The notes under the pieces: generated by a model
Told to the model about the DNA's origin: nothing
Databases searched by the model: none
What the model saw: the letters and a program-made list of their open reading frames with translations, nothing else
Assembly (NCBI GenBank): GCA_902584805.1
Contig: CACIBE010000004.1
Location: 62,001 to 126,000 of the forward strand
DNA length: 64,000 bases
DNA from: an uncultured Alphaproteobacteria bacterium
GTDB taxonomy: Bacteria > Pseudomonadota > Alphaproteobacteria > HIMB59 > GCA-002718135
Direction of reading: 5' to 3'
Program-made: the position numbers and the translations under genes
Shown here: piece after piece, positions 41,614-50,515 of the stretch
Layout of the letters: every line of letters begins with the position of its first letter
Numbering within the stretch: the first letter of the stretch is position 1

Positions 41614-41641
41614 ATGTGGGGATGATTGTGTTTAATTCAAG
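41614..41641 (-). promoter_or_regulatory. RpoH (sigma-32)-type promoter of hsp20
   Basis: On the minus strand CTTGAA is followed after 14 bases by CCCCACAT. The heat-shock consensus is CTTGAA, 11-16 bases, CCCCATnT. It stands about 64 bases upstream of the hsp20 ATG, in the right direction. Confidence 0.8.
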
Positions 41642-41644
41642 TCT

Positions 41645-42301
41645 TTATTTTTTTCTTATAAACGATAATCCATCTGATAATGGCAGAAGAGAAAATTCCA
41701 CTCTTGTGTCATTTTGTATTTTTAAATTTAAATCACGGATAGTTTTTGTTTGAGAGTCTTGTTTAGTTTCATCTGCCACATCACCGTGCCAAAGCATATT
41801 ATCAATAATTATTATTCCATTTGAAACTAATAGGTTTAGCGACAGTTCGTAATAATTTGGATAATTATTCTTATCAGCATCTATAAAAATTAAATCATAA
41901 CTTTGTTGACGGTCTATCATGCTTTGCATTACCTCAACACCATCTCCTATAATCGATTCAATTTTTGAGCTCATATTATCTAATTCCCAATATTTTTTTG
42001 CTAAGGGTAAAAATTCATCTGAATTATCAACAGTTACAATTTTTCCTGATTCAGGTATACCTCTAGCCAAAAACAAAGTGCTCATTCCTGTAAACCTTCC
42101 AATTTCTAAACAGTTTTTAGCATTGGAAATTTTAGTTATCATTTCTAAAAACTGACCTTGTTCTTTTGCAATCTGCATTTGTGAAACACTACCAAGTTTT
42201 AAAGTTTCATTTTCTAGTTCAGTAATTATTTTATCTTCTCGGTAACCTACACTTTGTAAGTATTGCACAAGTGCTTCATTAATTTCAGTTTGAGTGCTCA
42301 T
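41645..42301 (-). CDS. SAM-dependent O-methyltransferase (caffeoyl-CoA OMT-like)
   Basis: 218 residues. Typical blocks of the Methyltransf_3 family: NCLEIGRFTGMSTLFLAR (SAM loop), then IVTVDNS, YDLIFIDADKNNYPNYYE (metal-binding acid residues) and IIIDNMLWHGDV. Bacterial members methylate catechol-type hydroxyls. It shares one base with the deoA start on the same strand, so it is the last gene of the nucleoside salvage run, although its substrate is unknown. Confidence 0.88.
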   Translation of the reverse strand: MSTQTEINEALVQYLQSVGYREDKIITELENETLKLGSVSQMQIAKEQGQFLEMITKISNAKNCLEIGRFTGMSTLFLARGIPESGKIVTVDNSDEFLPLAKKYWELDNMSSKIESIIGDGVEVMQSMIDRQQSYDLIFIDADKNNYPNYYELSLNLLVSNGIIIIDNMLWHGDVADETKQDSQTKTIRDLNLKIQNDTRVEFSLLPLSDGLSFIRKK

Positions 42302-43611
42302 TAATTTATGGTTTCAAATATTTCAGATAGTTTTTGAGTTTTTTTATCTGAAATAATGAAACAGGCTTTTATTTTATTTATTAAATTATCATCTATATAT
42401 TTACTTGAGTATAAACTTAACAGTGGAGTTGAGGAATTTACTTCATCGCCTATATTGAGAACATTATCATATCCAACTCCGTAATCTATTTTATCGGTAA
42501 CCTGTTTTCTTCCACCTCCAAGTTCAATAAGTATAAGGCCTAATTCTCTGGTATGAATTTTTTCTATCCATCCTTCTTCACCAGAAAATACATCTTTTCG
42601 AACGGAAGTATTTATTAAATCTTTTTCATAAGATGATAAAATATTTTTTGGTCCACCCAAGCCTGCAACCATCATTTCAAATTTTTCTGCAGCTAGTCCA
42701 TTATTAATAACCGTATTAATTTTATTATATGCTTCTTCTTTTGAAATTTTATAAATGTTTACTAATAGCGAAGATATTAATTCATTAGTGATCTTCTCTA
42801 ATCGATGATCTTTAAAATCATTTTTAATATATTTTATGCATTCTAATATCTCTAGCGTATGACCAGCACTTTTACCTAAGACCTGATTCATATCTGTTAG
42901 TATAGCTTCACAATGTAAACCTGCTCCTTTAGCGACTCTTACTAAGGAGTTGGATAAATCTCTTGCTATATCAATAGTGCTATTAAAAGATCCATTACCA
43001 ACTTTTACATCAAGTACTAAAGATGAAAGACCGCTTGCAATTTTTTTTGAAAGAATAGATGATGTTATTAAAGGTAAAGATTCTACTGTACCTACAATAT
43101 CCCTTATAGAATATAATTTTTTATCAGCTGGTGCTAAGTTAGAGGTTTGGCCAATAATTGCACAACCAACGTCTTTAACAACTTTTTTAAAAGTTTCTAA
43201 ATCGGGCTTTGTATTGTACCCAGGTATTGAGTCAAATTTATCTAGAGTACCACCGGTATGGCCCAAACCTCTACCTGAAATCATAGGTACATACAATCCA
43301 CAAGCTGCAAGTATTGGTGCTAATATAACGCTCGTCTTGTCTCCAACACCACCAGTTGAGTGCTTATCACAAACCAACTCAGAATCTACAATCTCAGACC
43401 AATTTAATGTATCGCCTGAGTTCGTCATCGCCTCAGTTAAACAAACAGTTTCTTCAGGAGTCATTCCATTTGAAAATATTGCCATGCTCATTGCTGCAAT
43501 TTGTGCATCTGAAAAAGATCCATTTGTTAAACCGTCTACAAAAAAGTTGATATCTTCTTTTGATAGATCTTTGTTGTCTCTTTTTTTTCTAATTATCTCT
43601 TGAGGTATCAT
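42301..43611 (-). CDS. deoA: Thymidine phosphorylase
   Basis: 436 residues. FVDGLTNGSFSDAQIAAMSMAIF near the N-terminus and CDKHSTGGVGDKTS at about 81-94 form the phosphate and substrate sites of the DeoA/pyrimidine phosphorylase family. It cleaves thymidine with phosphate to thymine and deoxyribose-1-phosphate. It overlaps the purine phosphorylase gene by 23 bases. AnmP-type AMP phosphorylases are longer, so DeoA is favoured. Confidence 0.9.
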   Translation of the reverse strand: MIPQEIIRKKRDNKDLSKEDINFFVDGLTNGSFSDAQIAAMSMAIFSNGMTPEETVCLTEAMTNSGDTLNWSEIVDSELVCDKHSTGGVGDKTSVILAPILAACGLYVPMISGRGLGHTGGTLDKFDSIPGYNTKPDLETFKKVVKDVGCAIIGQTSNLAPADKKLYSIRDIVGTVESLPLITSSILSKKIASGLSSLVLDVKVGNGSFNSTIDIARDLSNSLVRVAKGAGLHCEAILTDMNQVLGKSAGHTLEILECIKYIKNDFKDHRLEKITNELISSLLVNIYKISKEEAYNKINTVINNGLAAEKFEMMVAGLGGPKNILSSYEKDLINTSVRKDVFSGEEGWIEKIHTRELGLILIELGGGRKQVTDKIDYGVGYDNVLNIGDEVNSSTPLLSLYSSKYIDDNLINKIKACFIISDKKTQKLSEIFETIN

Positions 43612-44419
43612 CGAATTGAACTTCTTGTATAAATTGTTTAATTAAATTTAAAACATTGTTCTCTGCTAAACTTGCATTCTCTAAAGTTTCTTGATGACTT
43701 AATTTTGTTTTATTCATACCAGCAGCTAAGTTGGTGATTACACTGATACCAATAACAGGAAGTCCGCAATGATTAGCAACTAAAACTTCTGGTACTGTAG
43801 ACATTCCAACTGCATTTCCGCCTATTACTTTTAAGGCATTGATTTCAGCAGGTGTTTCAAAGTTTGGTCCTGAGTACATACAATAAATACCTTCATAAAT
43901 TTTTTGATCTATTTTTTTAGCGACTTGCATTAACTGATCTCTATAAAACTTATGATACCCATCACTCATATCATGAAAGCGAGGGCCATACTCTTCAGCA
44001 TTGGGTCCAATAAGTGGATTGAAACCACTCCAGTTAATATGATCTTTAATTGCCATTAGACTGCCAGCCGGCATAGCTTCATCTAAACTACCTGCTGCAT
44101 TTGTAACAACTAATAACTTGCACCCAATGTCCTTTAATACTCTTATGGGTGAAGCTAAGCTTTGAGGATTGTGTCCTTCATAAATATGGGATCTTCCATA
44201 CATACAAACAACATTTAAAGTATTTATTTTTCCTAAAACTAATTTACCTGCGTGACCTTTGACAGTTGGCTGTGGAAAATCAGTTAACTGTTCATATGAA
44301 ATTGATTCTTGAATATCTTTTTCTTCAAAAAAATTAGTTAGTCCACTTCCTAAAATTACGGCAATATCAGGTGAAGTATTATTTGTTATGTCTAAAAATT
44401 TTTTGGCCGAAGGTAGCAT
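43589..44419 (-). CDS. Purine-nucleoside phosphorylase (class I, trimeric type)
   Basis: 276 residues. The phosphate loop ILGSGLTNFFEE is at 21-32, followed by GHAGKLVLG, GRSHIYEGH, and the purine-site AEINALKVIGGNAVGMSTVPE with VITNLAAGM. It splits inosine and guanosine with phosphate to free base and ribose-1-phosphate. With deoA and cdd it forms a salvage operon. Methylthioadenosine phosphorylase is a related alternative, but the NAAGS and EYG segments suit the purine enzyme. Confidence 0.9.
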   Translation of the reverse strand: MLPSAKKFLDITNNTSPDIAVILGSGLTNFFEEKDIQESISYEQLTDFPQPTVKGHAGKLVLGKINTLNVVCMYGRSHIYEGHNPQSLASPIRVLKDIGCKLLVVTNAAGSLDEAMPAGSLMAIKDHINWSGFNPLIGPNAEEYGPRFHDMSDGYHKFYRDQLMQVAKKIDQKIYEGIYCMYSGPNFETPAEINALKVIGGNAVGMSTVPEVLVANHCGLPVIGISVITNLAAGMNKTKLSHQETLENASLAENNVLNLIKQFIQEVQFDDTSRDN

Positions 44420-44835
44420 TAAAGATTCTCTGGGCCAAAAGAATCTGGAAGTAATTCTTCGAGAGTAGATGTTTTCATATGACCATTTTCGTTACACATA
44501 TGAATCTTAGTATCTAAAGTAGCAAATTCTCTTAACCTCTGTCTACAACCGCCACAAGGTGAGCATAATAATTCACCTGAACCTATAACCACAACTTCTA
44601 AAATTTTTTTGTTTCCATTAGATATCATATTTCCAATTGCTGTTGCTTCGGCACACTGGGATTGAGGATAGGCTGCATTTTCAACATTACAACCAGTAAT
44701 AATTTTACTATCTTCTGTTAGAAAAGCTGCTCCTACTTTAAAATTTGAATATGGCACATGAGCTTGCTCTCTAACTTTTTTTGCAGCCTTGAATAAACTA
44801 TCAAAATTTTCTGAAACCATATTCTTGTTTAACAT
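44419..44835 (-). CDS. cdd: Cytidine deaminase
   Basis: 138 residues, the homotetramer size. The zinc and catalytic motifs are QCAEATAIGNM (about 63-73, Cys and Glu) and SPCGGCRQRL (about 97-106, two Cys). HVPYSNFKVGAA is the substrate loop. It turns cytidine or deoxycytidine into uridine. The start may also be the ATG 15 bases later. Its last base is the first of the purine phosphorylase ATG. It is the first gene of the salvage operon. Confidence 0.93.
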   Translation of the reverse strand: MLNKNMVSENFDSLFKAAKKVREQAHVPYSNFKVGAAFLTEDSKIITGCNVENAAYPQSQCAEATAIGNMISNGNKKILEVVVIGSGELLCSPCGGCRQRLREFATLDTKIHMCNENGHMKTSTLEELLPDSFGPENL

Positions 44836-44861
44836 GAAATTACTAAAAAAATTATTTATTT

Positions 44862-46013
44862 CTAAATCTTAAACAAATCTTGAGACAAATCAGGAAGTTC
44901 ATCTCCCCAAAAAACTTCTTTACGTAAAAATTCTGGATCTTGGTTAAAACAAACAGACATTGCAGAATTATAAACAGCCCTTGAATCAATAGTCGAATTT
45001 AGATCTCTTCCCTCAAACAATTCTTTCTTTTTTAGTCCAGGCCAATCTGTATAAACTTGAGATTTTTTTAATAAACCTCCAGCCATTAGTATTGCACTTC
45101 CATATCCGTGCTCAGTTCCATAACCTCCATTTTGTTTTATAGTTCGGCCAAATTCAGTCAGAGTAAGAATTAATGTATTATCAAATGCTTGGCCAAGATT
45201 TTCATGTAGAATAGTAACAATCTTATTTACTTCTTCTAGTTCATCAGCATGTGCTCCATCAACACCTCCTTGAGCAGCATGGGTATCAAAACCATCTAAA
45301 TCAAATACAGCAACTCGAGGACCACTTTGATCTTTTAATTGTTTAGCAGCTTCAAGAGCAAGTTTTTTTCTATCATCAGAGTCAGTAGCTATTTGCATAG
45401 ACAATGGTCTTTGTCTTATTGTATCAAGTGTAGATTTAATTAGCTCGTTATGCTCACCCTTAAATTCATTATAAATTTGATCTATTAACTTTGTTTCAAC
45501 AAAATCTGGTGATGGGAAGAAATTATTATTCTGTGGCACACCTCTTAGTAAAAGTGGCATTGGTAAAGATATTGCCAAACCTTTTCCTATAATATTTGAA
45601 GCTAGTAACCCCCTACCAAGCCATCCTGTTTTTTCTTTGTATGGAATGTGCGCTCCAGTTTCCATTAAATTTTGTCCATCAAAATGTGATCTGCCTGTGT
45701 AAGGAATATTTGTTGCATGAACAATTGCCGCTTGATTTTTTTGCCAGAGTTTATGAAAAATTTCTAATTTAGGATGAAGGCCGAAGTCACTGTTCAAATT
45801 AAGAACGTCTTCCAGAATGAGTTTTTTTCTTAATTTTTTGAGACGTTTATCTCCAATAACAGGAACAGCTGTTAAACCATCCATTCCTCCACGAAGTGAT
45901 ATAATAATTAGATTTTTTTTCAGCATTGAAGCAAAACTTATTTTTGGAAAATATCCAGAAAGAATCAATGTTGTTGATCCTCCAATTAAAAAATTTCTTC
46001 TTGTGCAGTTCAT
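44862..46013 (-). CDS. DUF1501 family exported protein
   Basis: 383 residues. A twin-arginine-like signal (CTRRNFLIGGSTTLILSGYF) is followed by IISLRGGMDGLTAVP, and then by FDLDGFDTHAAQGG and LTLTEFGRTIKQNGGYGTEHGYGSA. These identify DUF1501, a sulfatase-like periplasmic family of unknown activity. It overlaps the DUF1800 gene by four bases, the usual partnership. Confidence 0.9.
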   Translation of the reverse strand: MNCTRRNFLIGGSTTLILSGYFPKISFASMLKKNLIIISLRGGMDGLTAVPVIGDKRLKKLRKKLILEDVLNLNSDFGLHPKLEIFHKLWQKNQAAIVHATNIPYTGRSHFDGQNLMETGAHIPYKEKTGWLGRGLLASNIIGKGLAISLPMPLLLRGVPQNNNFFPSPDFVETKLIDQIYNEFKGEHNELIKSTLDTIRQRPLSMQIATDSDDRKKLALEAAKQLKDQSGPRVAVFDLDGFDTHAAQGGVDGAHADELEEVNKIVTILHENLGQAFDNTLILTLTEFGRTIKQNGGYGTEHGYGSAILMAGGLLKKSQVYTDWPGLKKKELFEGRDLNSTIDSRAVYNSAMSVCFNQDPEFLRKEVFWGDELPDLSQDLFKI

Positions 46014-47446
46014 ATTTTTAATACTCCTGGCAAATTACAAATGACTCCATACTTTTGCCCTAAATCATAATCTGATGTGCCAAATCTAAAATTATCAATA
46101 AGTGATGCCATATTTTCATGTTCTTCAAAATTATTTTTAAGACAAGATAAAATAAAACCATGGGATCTGTTTCCAGATTTAACAAGCATTGGAAGTTCGA
46201 CTGAAGCAAACCAAAAGCGACGTAATAATAATTCTGGCGATACCCAATCTACCTCCAAATCACTCCAACCATTAGGTTGTTTAGCACGATAAGGTGAATG
46301 ACCTATTTCTCTAAGTATCCAAGATAACTGTCTTTGTCTATTATTTGGCTTTATCTTAAAAGTATAATTCATTTTTTCAAATGAAAGCGGAATATTTAAA
46401 TCAAACATTCTAGATAATTGCATTAACCATATTTCAGGTGGATGAAATTTATGTGTAATCTCATTATACTTATAAGCTTGCGTTATAACTGCTTTGTGAA
46501 TTTCAATCAGGCTACCGTTGGATTTATTCCATGCATCTATAACTGGGTTTATCATTTCATCTGTTGGTTCATCTGTAATAAAATGCCTGCATAATTTTGT
46601 TGAAACAAATTTGATACATATTGGGTGTGTTGCCAAATCATGAATTACCTTTGCAAGTTCTCTTTTTGCATCATTTTTATATTTAACTCCTAAAACTACT
46701 TTATCTCCTTTTTGATGCATTTCCTGATCAAACCATATATCGCCGGTTTCTAAATTTTTTCTATCCCATTTGTGCGCCCAACCTGTCATGATATAGGCTA
46801 ACTGAATCACATCTTCCTGCGTGTATCCAGCATTTGGAGATACTGTATGTAATTCTAATAATTCTCTTGCATGATTTTCATTTATCGTTTCTCCCCATTC
46901 CATTCCTTTTTTAGAATTGGGGCCAAAAGATTCTGAATTATCAAGGTGGTGAATCATACACCATGAAGTTGTAACTGACTGAACCATCTCTTCAAAAGTT
47001 TTAACCATGTTAGGTCTAATAATTTCACGTTGATAGGGTCCGGTACTAAACTCTGCTAAAAAATCTTTTTCACTTATTGCAAAATGATTTCCCCAAAAAA
47101 GCCAGAAACGCTCGAAAACGGGTTGTTTGGAATACTTTGTTTGAAAATGACGAATGGCATGTTCATTTAATTCAAAATATCTTTCTCCAGTTTTTATTCT
47201 TAATTCATCTTTTGCTTTCCTATAGGCATGTTTATCATTTTTAAATTTTTTTCTTAAAACTTCTCTATCTCCGTAGACCCATTCACCATATTTTTTTCTT
47301 AAATCTTTTTCTGTTGGGATTGTTCCAGGCCACAAGAGATCAGGTATGATATCTAATTGATTTATTGCCCAATTAAGAGGATCTTTATCTGGTTTTTCAT
47401 GTGGCGACAGGCCAAACGCTACTCGTCTATAAAAATTTAATGACAT
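46010..47446 (-). CDS. DUF1800 family protein
   Basis: 478 residues. RRVAFGLSPHE at the start, then FWGNHFAISEKDFLAEF, MEWGETINENHARELLELHTVS, GYTQEDVIQLAYIMTGWA and the C-terminal PNGWSDLEVDWVSPELLLRR are the family blocks. The function of DUF1800 is unknown. It is encoded with DUF1501 in many bacteria. No clear signal peptide is seen, although the family is usually considered exported. Confidence 0.9.
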   Translation of the reverse strand: MSLNFYRRVAFGLSPHEKPDKDPLNWAINQLDIIPDLLWPGTIPTEKDLRKKYGEWVYGDREVLRKKFKNDKHAYRKAKDELRIKTGERYFELNEHAIRHFQTKYSKQPVFERFWLFWGNHFAISEKDFLAEFSTGPYQREIIRPNMVKTFEEMVQSVTTSWCMIHHLDNSESFGPNSKKGMEWGETINENHARELLELHTVSPNAGYTQEDVIQLAYIMTGWAHKWDRKNLETGDIWFDQEMHQKGDKVVLGVKYKNDAKRELAKVIHDLATHPICIKFVSTKLCRHFITDEPTDEMINPVIDAWNKSNGSLIEIHKAVITQAYKYNEITHKFHPPEIWLMQLSRMFDLNIPLSFEKMNYTFKIKPNNRQRQLSWILREIGHSPYRAKQPNGWSDLEVDWVSPELLLRRFWFASVELPMLVKSGNRSHGFILSCLKNNFEEHENMASLIDNFRFGTSDYDLGQKYGVICNLPGVLKI

Positions 47447-47498
47447 ATATAAAAAAAAATAGTTTACATATATTTATAATTTTTAAAAATAAAATTTA

Positions 47499-48149
47499 AT
47501 GAAAAATATACCTCTAAAAATTTGTGGCATAACAAATGTAAAGTCTGTTGAAGTGGCACATAAAAATAAAATAAAATCATTGGGTTTTGCAAGTAAAAAT
47601 TTGAATGGACCAAACACAGTTAGTGATAAAAAAATACAATCATTAATTAAAGAATGTAAAAATTATAAGATAGAATCAGTACTTCTGACTCGGTATGTCT
47701 CTTTAGACAAGTTAATAGGACAAATAGATTTTACAAAACCAAAGACAATTGCATGTTCATATCATTTTCCCAAAAAAGATTTATTAAAAATAAAAAAAAT
47801 ATTTAGAAGATTAAAAATAGGTATTGCTATTAATCCAGAAAATTTTGATAAAAAGTACATTGAATCAATTAGAAAAATTGTTGATGTTATTTATTTTGAT
47901 ATGAATGTTTATAGAAAAAAGAGTATTAAAAAATATTCATTGAGGAAAAGTATTAAACAAATACAATTTATAAAAAGTAAAAATATTCCAGTTTATATTG
48001 GTGGTGGTATAGACAAAAAAAATGTTTCCAACATTCTAAAACAAATAATACCTTTTGGATTAGATATTTCTAGAAGTTTGAAAAATCAGAGAAATTTAAT
48101 TTCTAAATCAAAACTCAAAGATTTTTTAAATCAAATTTCGGTAGGATAA
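47499..48149 (+). CDS. TrpF-like phosphoribosylanthranilate isomerase, divergent
   Basis: 216 residues of a TIM barrel. LKICGITNVKSVE at residues 6-18 carries the catalytic cysteine of TrpF. VDVIYFDMN near 127-135 supplies an aspartate in the expected place, and PVYIGGGIDKKNV and FGLDISRSLKN are the phosphate-binding ends. TrpF normally shows GVDVSSGVE. The sequence is lysine-rich and drifted. It sits alone beside the folate operon, converging with folK by 24 bases. Isomerisation in tryptophan synthesis is the likely role. Confidence 0.75.
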   Translation: MKNIPLKICGITNVKSVEVAHKNKIKSLGFASKNLNGPNTVSDKKIQSLIKECKNYKIESVLLTRYVSLDKLIGQIDFTKPKTIACSYHFPKKDLLKIKKIFRRLKIGIAINPENFDKKYIESIRKIVDVIYFDMNVYRKKSIKKYSLRKSIKQIQFIKSKNIPVYIGGGIDKKNVSNILKQIIPFGLDISRSLKNQRNLISKSKLKDFLNQISVG

Positions 48150-48626
48150 TCTTTTAATAATATATTTATTTTGCAACTCTTTCGATAATACTTTTATTGA
48201 TTTTTTTTCGATCGGATGTCTGAGAAAAGGATCAATATCAAGTATTGGATATAACACGAAGTCTCTTTCAGCTGCTCTAGGGTGAGGAATTATTAAATTT
48301 TTTTTATTAAATATTTGTTTGCCAAAAAAAATAATATCTAAATCAATAATTCTTGGACCATTGATTATTTTTTTATTTTTTTTTAATTTTTTTTCAATTT
48401 CATAAATATTATTTATTAATTCTAATGGCTGCTGATTGGTTAATAGTTTAATTGCGGTGTTAAAAAAATTACTTTGCGATTTGTATCCATAAGGAGAAGA
48501 AATATAAATATCTGCAAATTTTTTTATATTACCAATATTTTCTAACTCTCTAACAGCACACCGTAAATTAAATATAGTATTACCTAGATTTGAGCCAAGT
48601 GCGATTATTGTTTCAGTTTGATACAC
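48126..48626 (-). CDS. folK: 6-hydroxymethyl-7,8-dihydropterin pyrophosphokinase
   Basis: 166 residues. IALGSNLGNT at the start, NGPRIIDLDIIFFGKQ (ATP/Mg site) and IPHPRAAERDFVLYPI are the HPPK blocks. It attaches pyrophosphate to hydroxymethyldihydropterin for FolP. It overlaps folB by 14 bases and the convergent TrpF-like gene by 24. Last gene of the folate run. Confidence 0.93.
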   Translation of the reverse strand: MYQTETIIALGSNLGNTIFNLRCAVRELENIGNIKKFADIYISSPYGYKSQSNFFNTAIKLLTNQQPLELINNIYEIEKKLKKNKKIINGPRIIDLDIIFFGKQIFNKKNLIIPHPRAAERDFVLYPILDIDPFLRHPIEKKSIKVLSKELQNKYIIKRLSYRNLI

Positions 48627-48957
48627 TTAGTGATTCAGCTCCATATTTTTTTGCTACAGCTGTTTTATTAATTGTAATTTTAACTTTTTTTATTTTAAAT
48701 TTTTTTTCAAGAGCATTGGATGTTTTTATTATTAAATTCTCAAGAGTATGTGATTGAGATTCCTTTATGAAAGTTTTTAAATATTTAGTAATAGATGAAT
48801 AATCCTTCACATTATTTATATTATTTAAATCTAGTGAGTTTTTAACAGGATAACTAAATTCTAATGTTACCTTTAATAACTGTTTTTTCTTTCGCTCTTG
48901 AGCAGTGATACCTATGTTTGCACTGATGGATAAGTTTTTAATTTCTACTTTGAACAT
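48613..48957 (-). CDS. folB: Dihydroneopterin aldolase
   Basis: 114 residues. VEIKNLSISANIGITAQERKKKQ, then DYSSITKYLKTFI and SHTLENLIIKT are typical FolB segments, the glutamate of the last binding the pterin. It forms hydroxymethyldihydropterin. Overlaps folP by 13 bases and folK by 14. Confidence 0.9.
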   Translation of the reverse strand: MFKVEIKNLSISANIGITAQERKKKQLLKVTLEFSYPVKNSLDLNNINNVKDYSSITKYLKTFIKESQSHTLENLIIKTSNALEKKFKIKKVKITINKTAVAKKYGAESLSVSN

Positions 48958-49763
48958 AGTTTTTCAAAAATTTTTAATGATTGAGACGTTTCTTTTATGT
49001 CGTGAACTCTAAATATATCAACTCCCTTTTGATAACAATATAATGCAGAAGCGATTGAACCTCCCAATCTTTGATTTGTTTCACTCTTATCTATGAAGTT
49101 GATCCAGCTTTTTCTAGATGATCCTAATAATAATCCATATCCCTTAAACTTAAACTGATTAATTTTTTGCATAATTTCTATATTTTGTTTTAAATTTTTA
49201 CCAAAACCAATACCTGGGTCAAACCAAACTTTGGATGAAGGAATTTTTATTTTTTCTAATTGTTTAATTTTCTGAAGAAATATTTTTTTAATATCTTGTA
49301 CAACATTATTATATGAGTGTATTTTCTTTTGCATCGTTTTGGGTGGTGCAGGTGTGTGCATTAAAATTAAACCGGTTTTAAATTTTTTACTTAAAAAGAA
49401 TAAATCTTCTGAGCCGCCGAAGACATCATTTATAATATGTGCTCCCATATTTAATGCATATTCTTGAGTTTCAATTTTATTAGTATCAACCGATATGACA
49501 AATTTATTTTTTGGCAATTTTTTTAATATCGGTTCTAATCTTTTAACTTCTTCTTTGTGTGTTAATGGATCTGAGCCAGGTCTTGTACTTTCAGCCCCAA
49601 TGTCAATAATACTTGCTCCATTTTTGACCATTTCTTTAATATTTTTTAGTGCATCTAAACTTTTAAAACTCTTTCCACCATCACTAAAAGAGTCAGGAGT
49701 AACATTGCATATTCCCATTACCGTTGGACTAGTTAGTTTAAAATTATATTTTCCTAATTTCAT
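48945..49763 (-). CDS. folP: Dihydropteroate synthase
   Basis: 272 residues. MGICNVTPDSFSDGG (about 17-31), DIGAESTRPGSDPL, INDVFGG, then FDPGIGFGK and LLGSSRKSW define the enzyme. It joins p-aminobenzoate to the pterin pyrophosphate. Sulfonamides target this site in the family. Overlaps both neighbours by a few bases. Confidence 0.95.
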   Translation of the reverse strand: MKLGKYNFKLTSPTVMGICNVTPDSFSDGGKSFKSLDALKNIKEMVKNGASIIDIGAESTRPGSDPLTHKEEVKRLEPILKKLPKNKFVISVDTNKIETQEYALNMGAHIINDVFGGSEDLFFLSKKFKTGLILMHTPAPPKTMQKKIHSYNNVVQDIKKIFLQKIKQLEKIKIPSSKVWFDPGIGFGKNLKQNIEIMQKINQFKFKGYGLLLGSSRKSWINFIDKSETNQRLGGSIASALYCYQKGVDIFRVHDIKETSQSLKIFEKLCSK

Positions 49764-50515
49764 TTCAATAATATTTTTGAATATTTTTTTGATAAAAAAT
49801 TATATATTTTTGTAGAAGACCTATACCAATTAAATTGTTTAATAAAAGAAATACTAACCACCCCTTTGCCAGAGCCAACTAAAAGTATTTCACTAAATTG
49901 ATGTAAACTAGAAAAATTAATATCTGTTTTATAAATTTTATAAGGTAGATTTTTAATTAAGTATCCTAGAGTAATTCCATAATAATAGTAATTTTTTGGT
50001 ATAAATAATTTATTACCATTTACAAAAATTAAATTGGTCGTAGAGCCTTCTAAAATTTTATTGTTAAAGTAAAAAAGAATTTCTTCTTTTTGTAAATTAA
50101 TTTTTTTTTGTAAAGAAATTATTTTTTTGTACTGTAAGTTTTTGAAGTTAGGTAAAGACCGCTGGTATCTAAAAAATTCTGCAGTAAAATACTTATGATC
50201 TTTGTTTCGTTTACGTACAGATAATGAGATTATTTTTTTTGTGACTGCAATTCTTAATAGGTGGTCGTAATTTTTAATTTTAGAATATTTATTTAAAAAA
50301 TTAGTTAAAAGATTTTTTGAAATTTTAATATCAATGCCAAAATATCTTAAATCTCTATTTAGTTTTTTTAAATGCTTATCAACTAAGATAAAATTTGGCT
50401 CTTTGCCAAATAGTCTAATAGTTGTAAAGATACCCTTGTATCCCCAAAGAGAATTGAACTTAAGTAATTTAAAATTCTTAGCGTGAAAGGATTTTTTTAA
50501 TAAGATATTTTCCAT
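49760..50515 (-). CDS. pabC: Class IV aminotransferase, probable aminodeoxychorismate lyase
   Basis: 251 residues, poorly conserved but of the IlvE/PabC fold. WGYKGIFTTIRLFGKEP at the N-terminus, a lysine-rich segment near 125-140 where the PLP lysine should be, and ILEGSTTNLIFVNGNKLF are recognisable. PabC releases pyruvate from aminodeoxychorismate to give p-aminobenzoate. Its position between pabA and folP supports this. It overlaps pabA by 38 bases. The drift leaves some doubt about activity. Confidence 0.7.
   Translation of the reverse strand: MENILLKKSFHAKNFKLLKFNSLWGYKGIFTTIRLFGKEPNFILVDKHLKKLNRDLRYFGIDIKISKNLLTNFLNKYSKIKNYDHLLRIAVTKKIISLSVRKRNKDHKYFTAEFFRYQRSLPNFKNLQYKKIISLQKKINLQKEEILFYFNNKILEGSTTNLIFVNGNKLFIPKNYYYYGITLGYLIKNLPYKIYKTDINFSSLHQFSEILLVGSGKGVVSISFIKQFNWYRSSTKIYNFLSKKYSKILLK

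Noticed and set aside
42950-43603. 217-codon open frame opposite deoA
   Set aside because: It is a shadow of deoA, serine/proline-rich without family motifs and no ribosome site.
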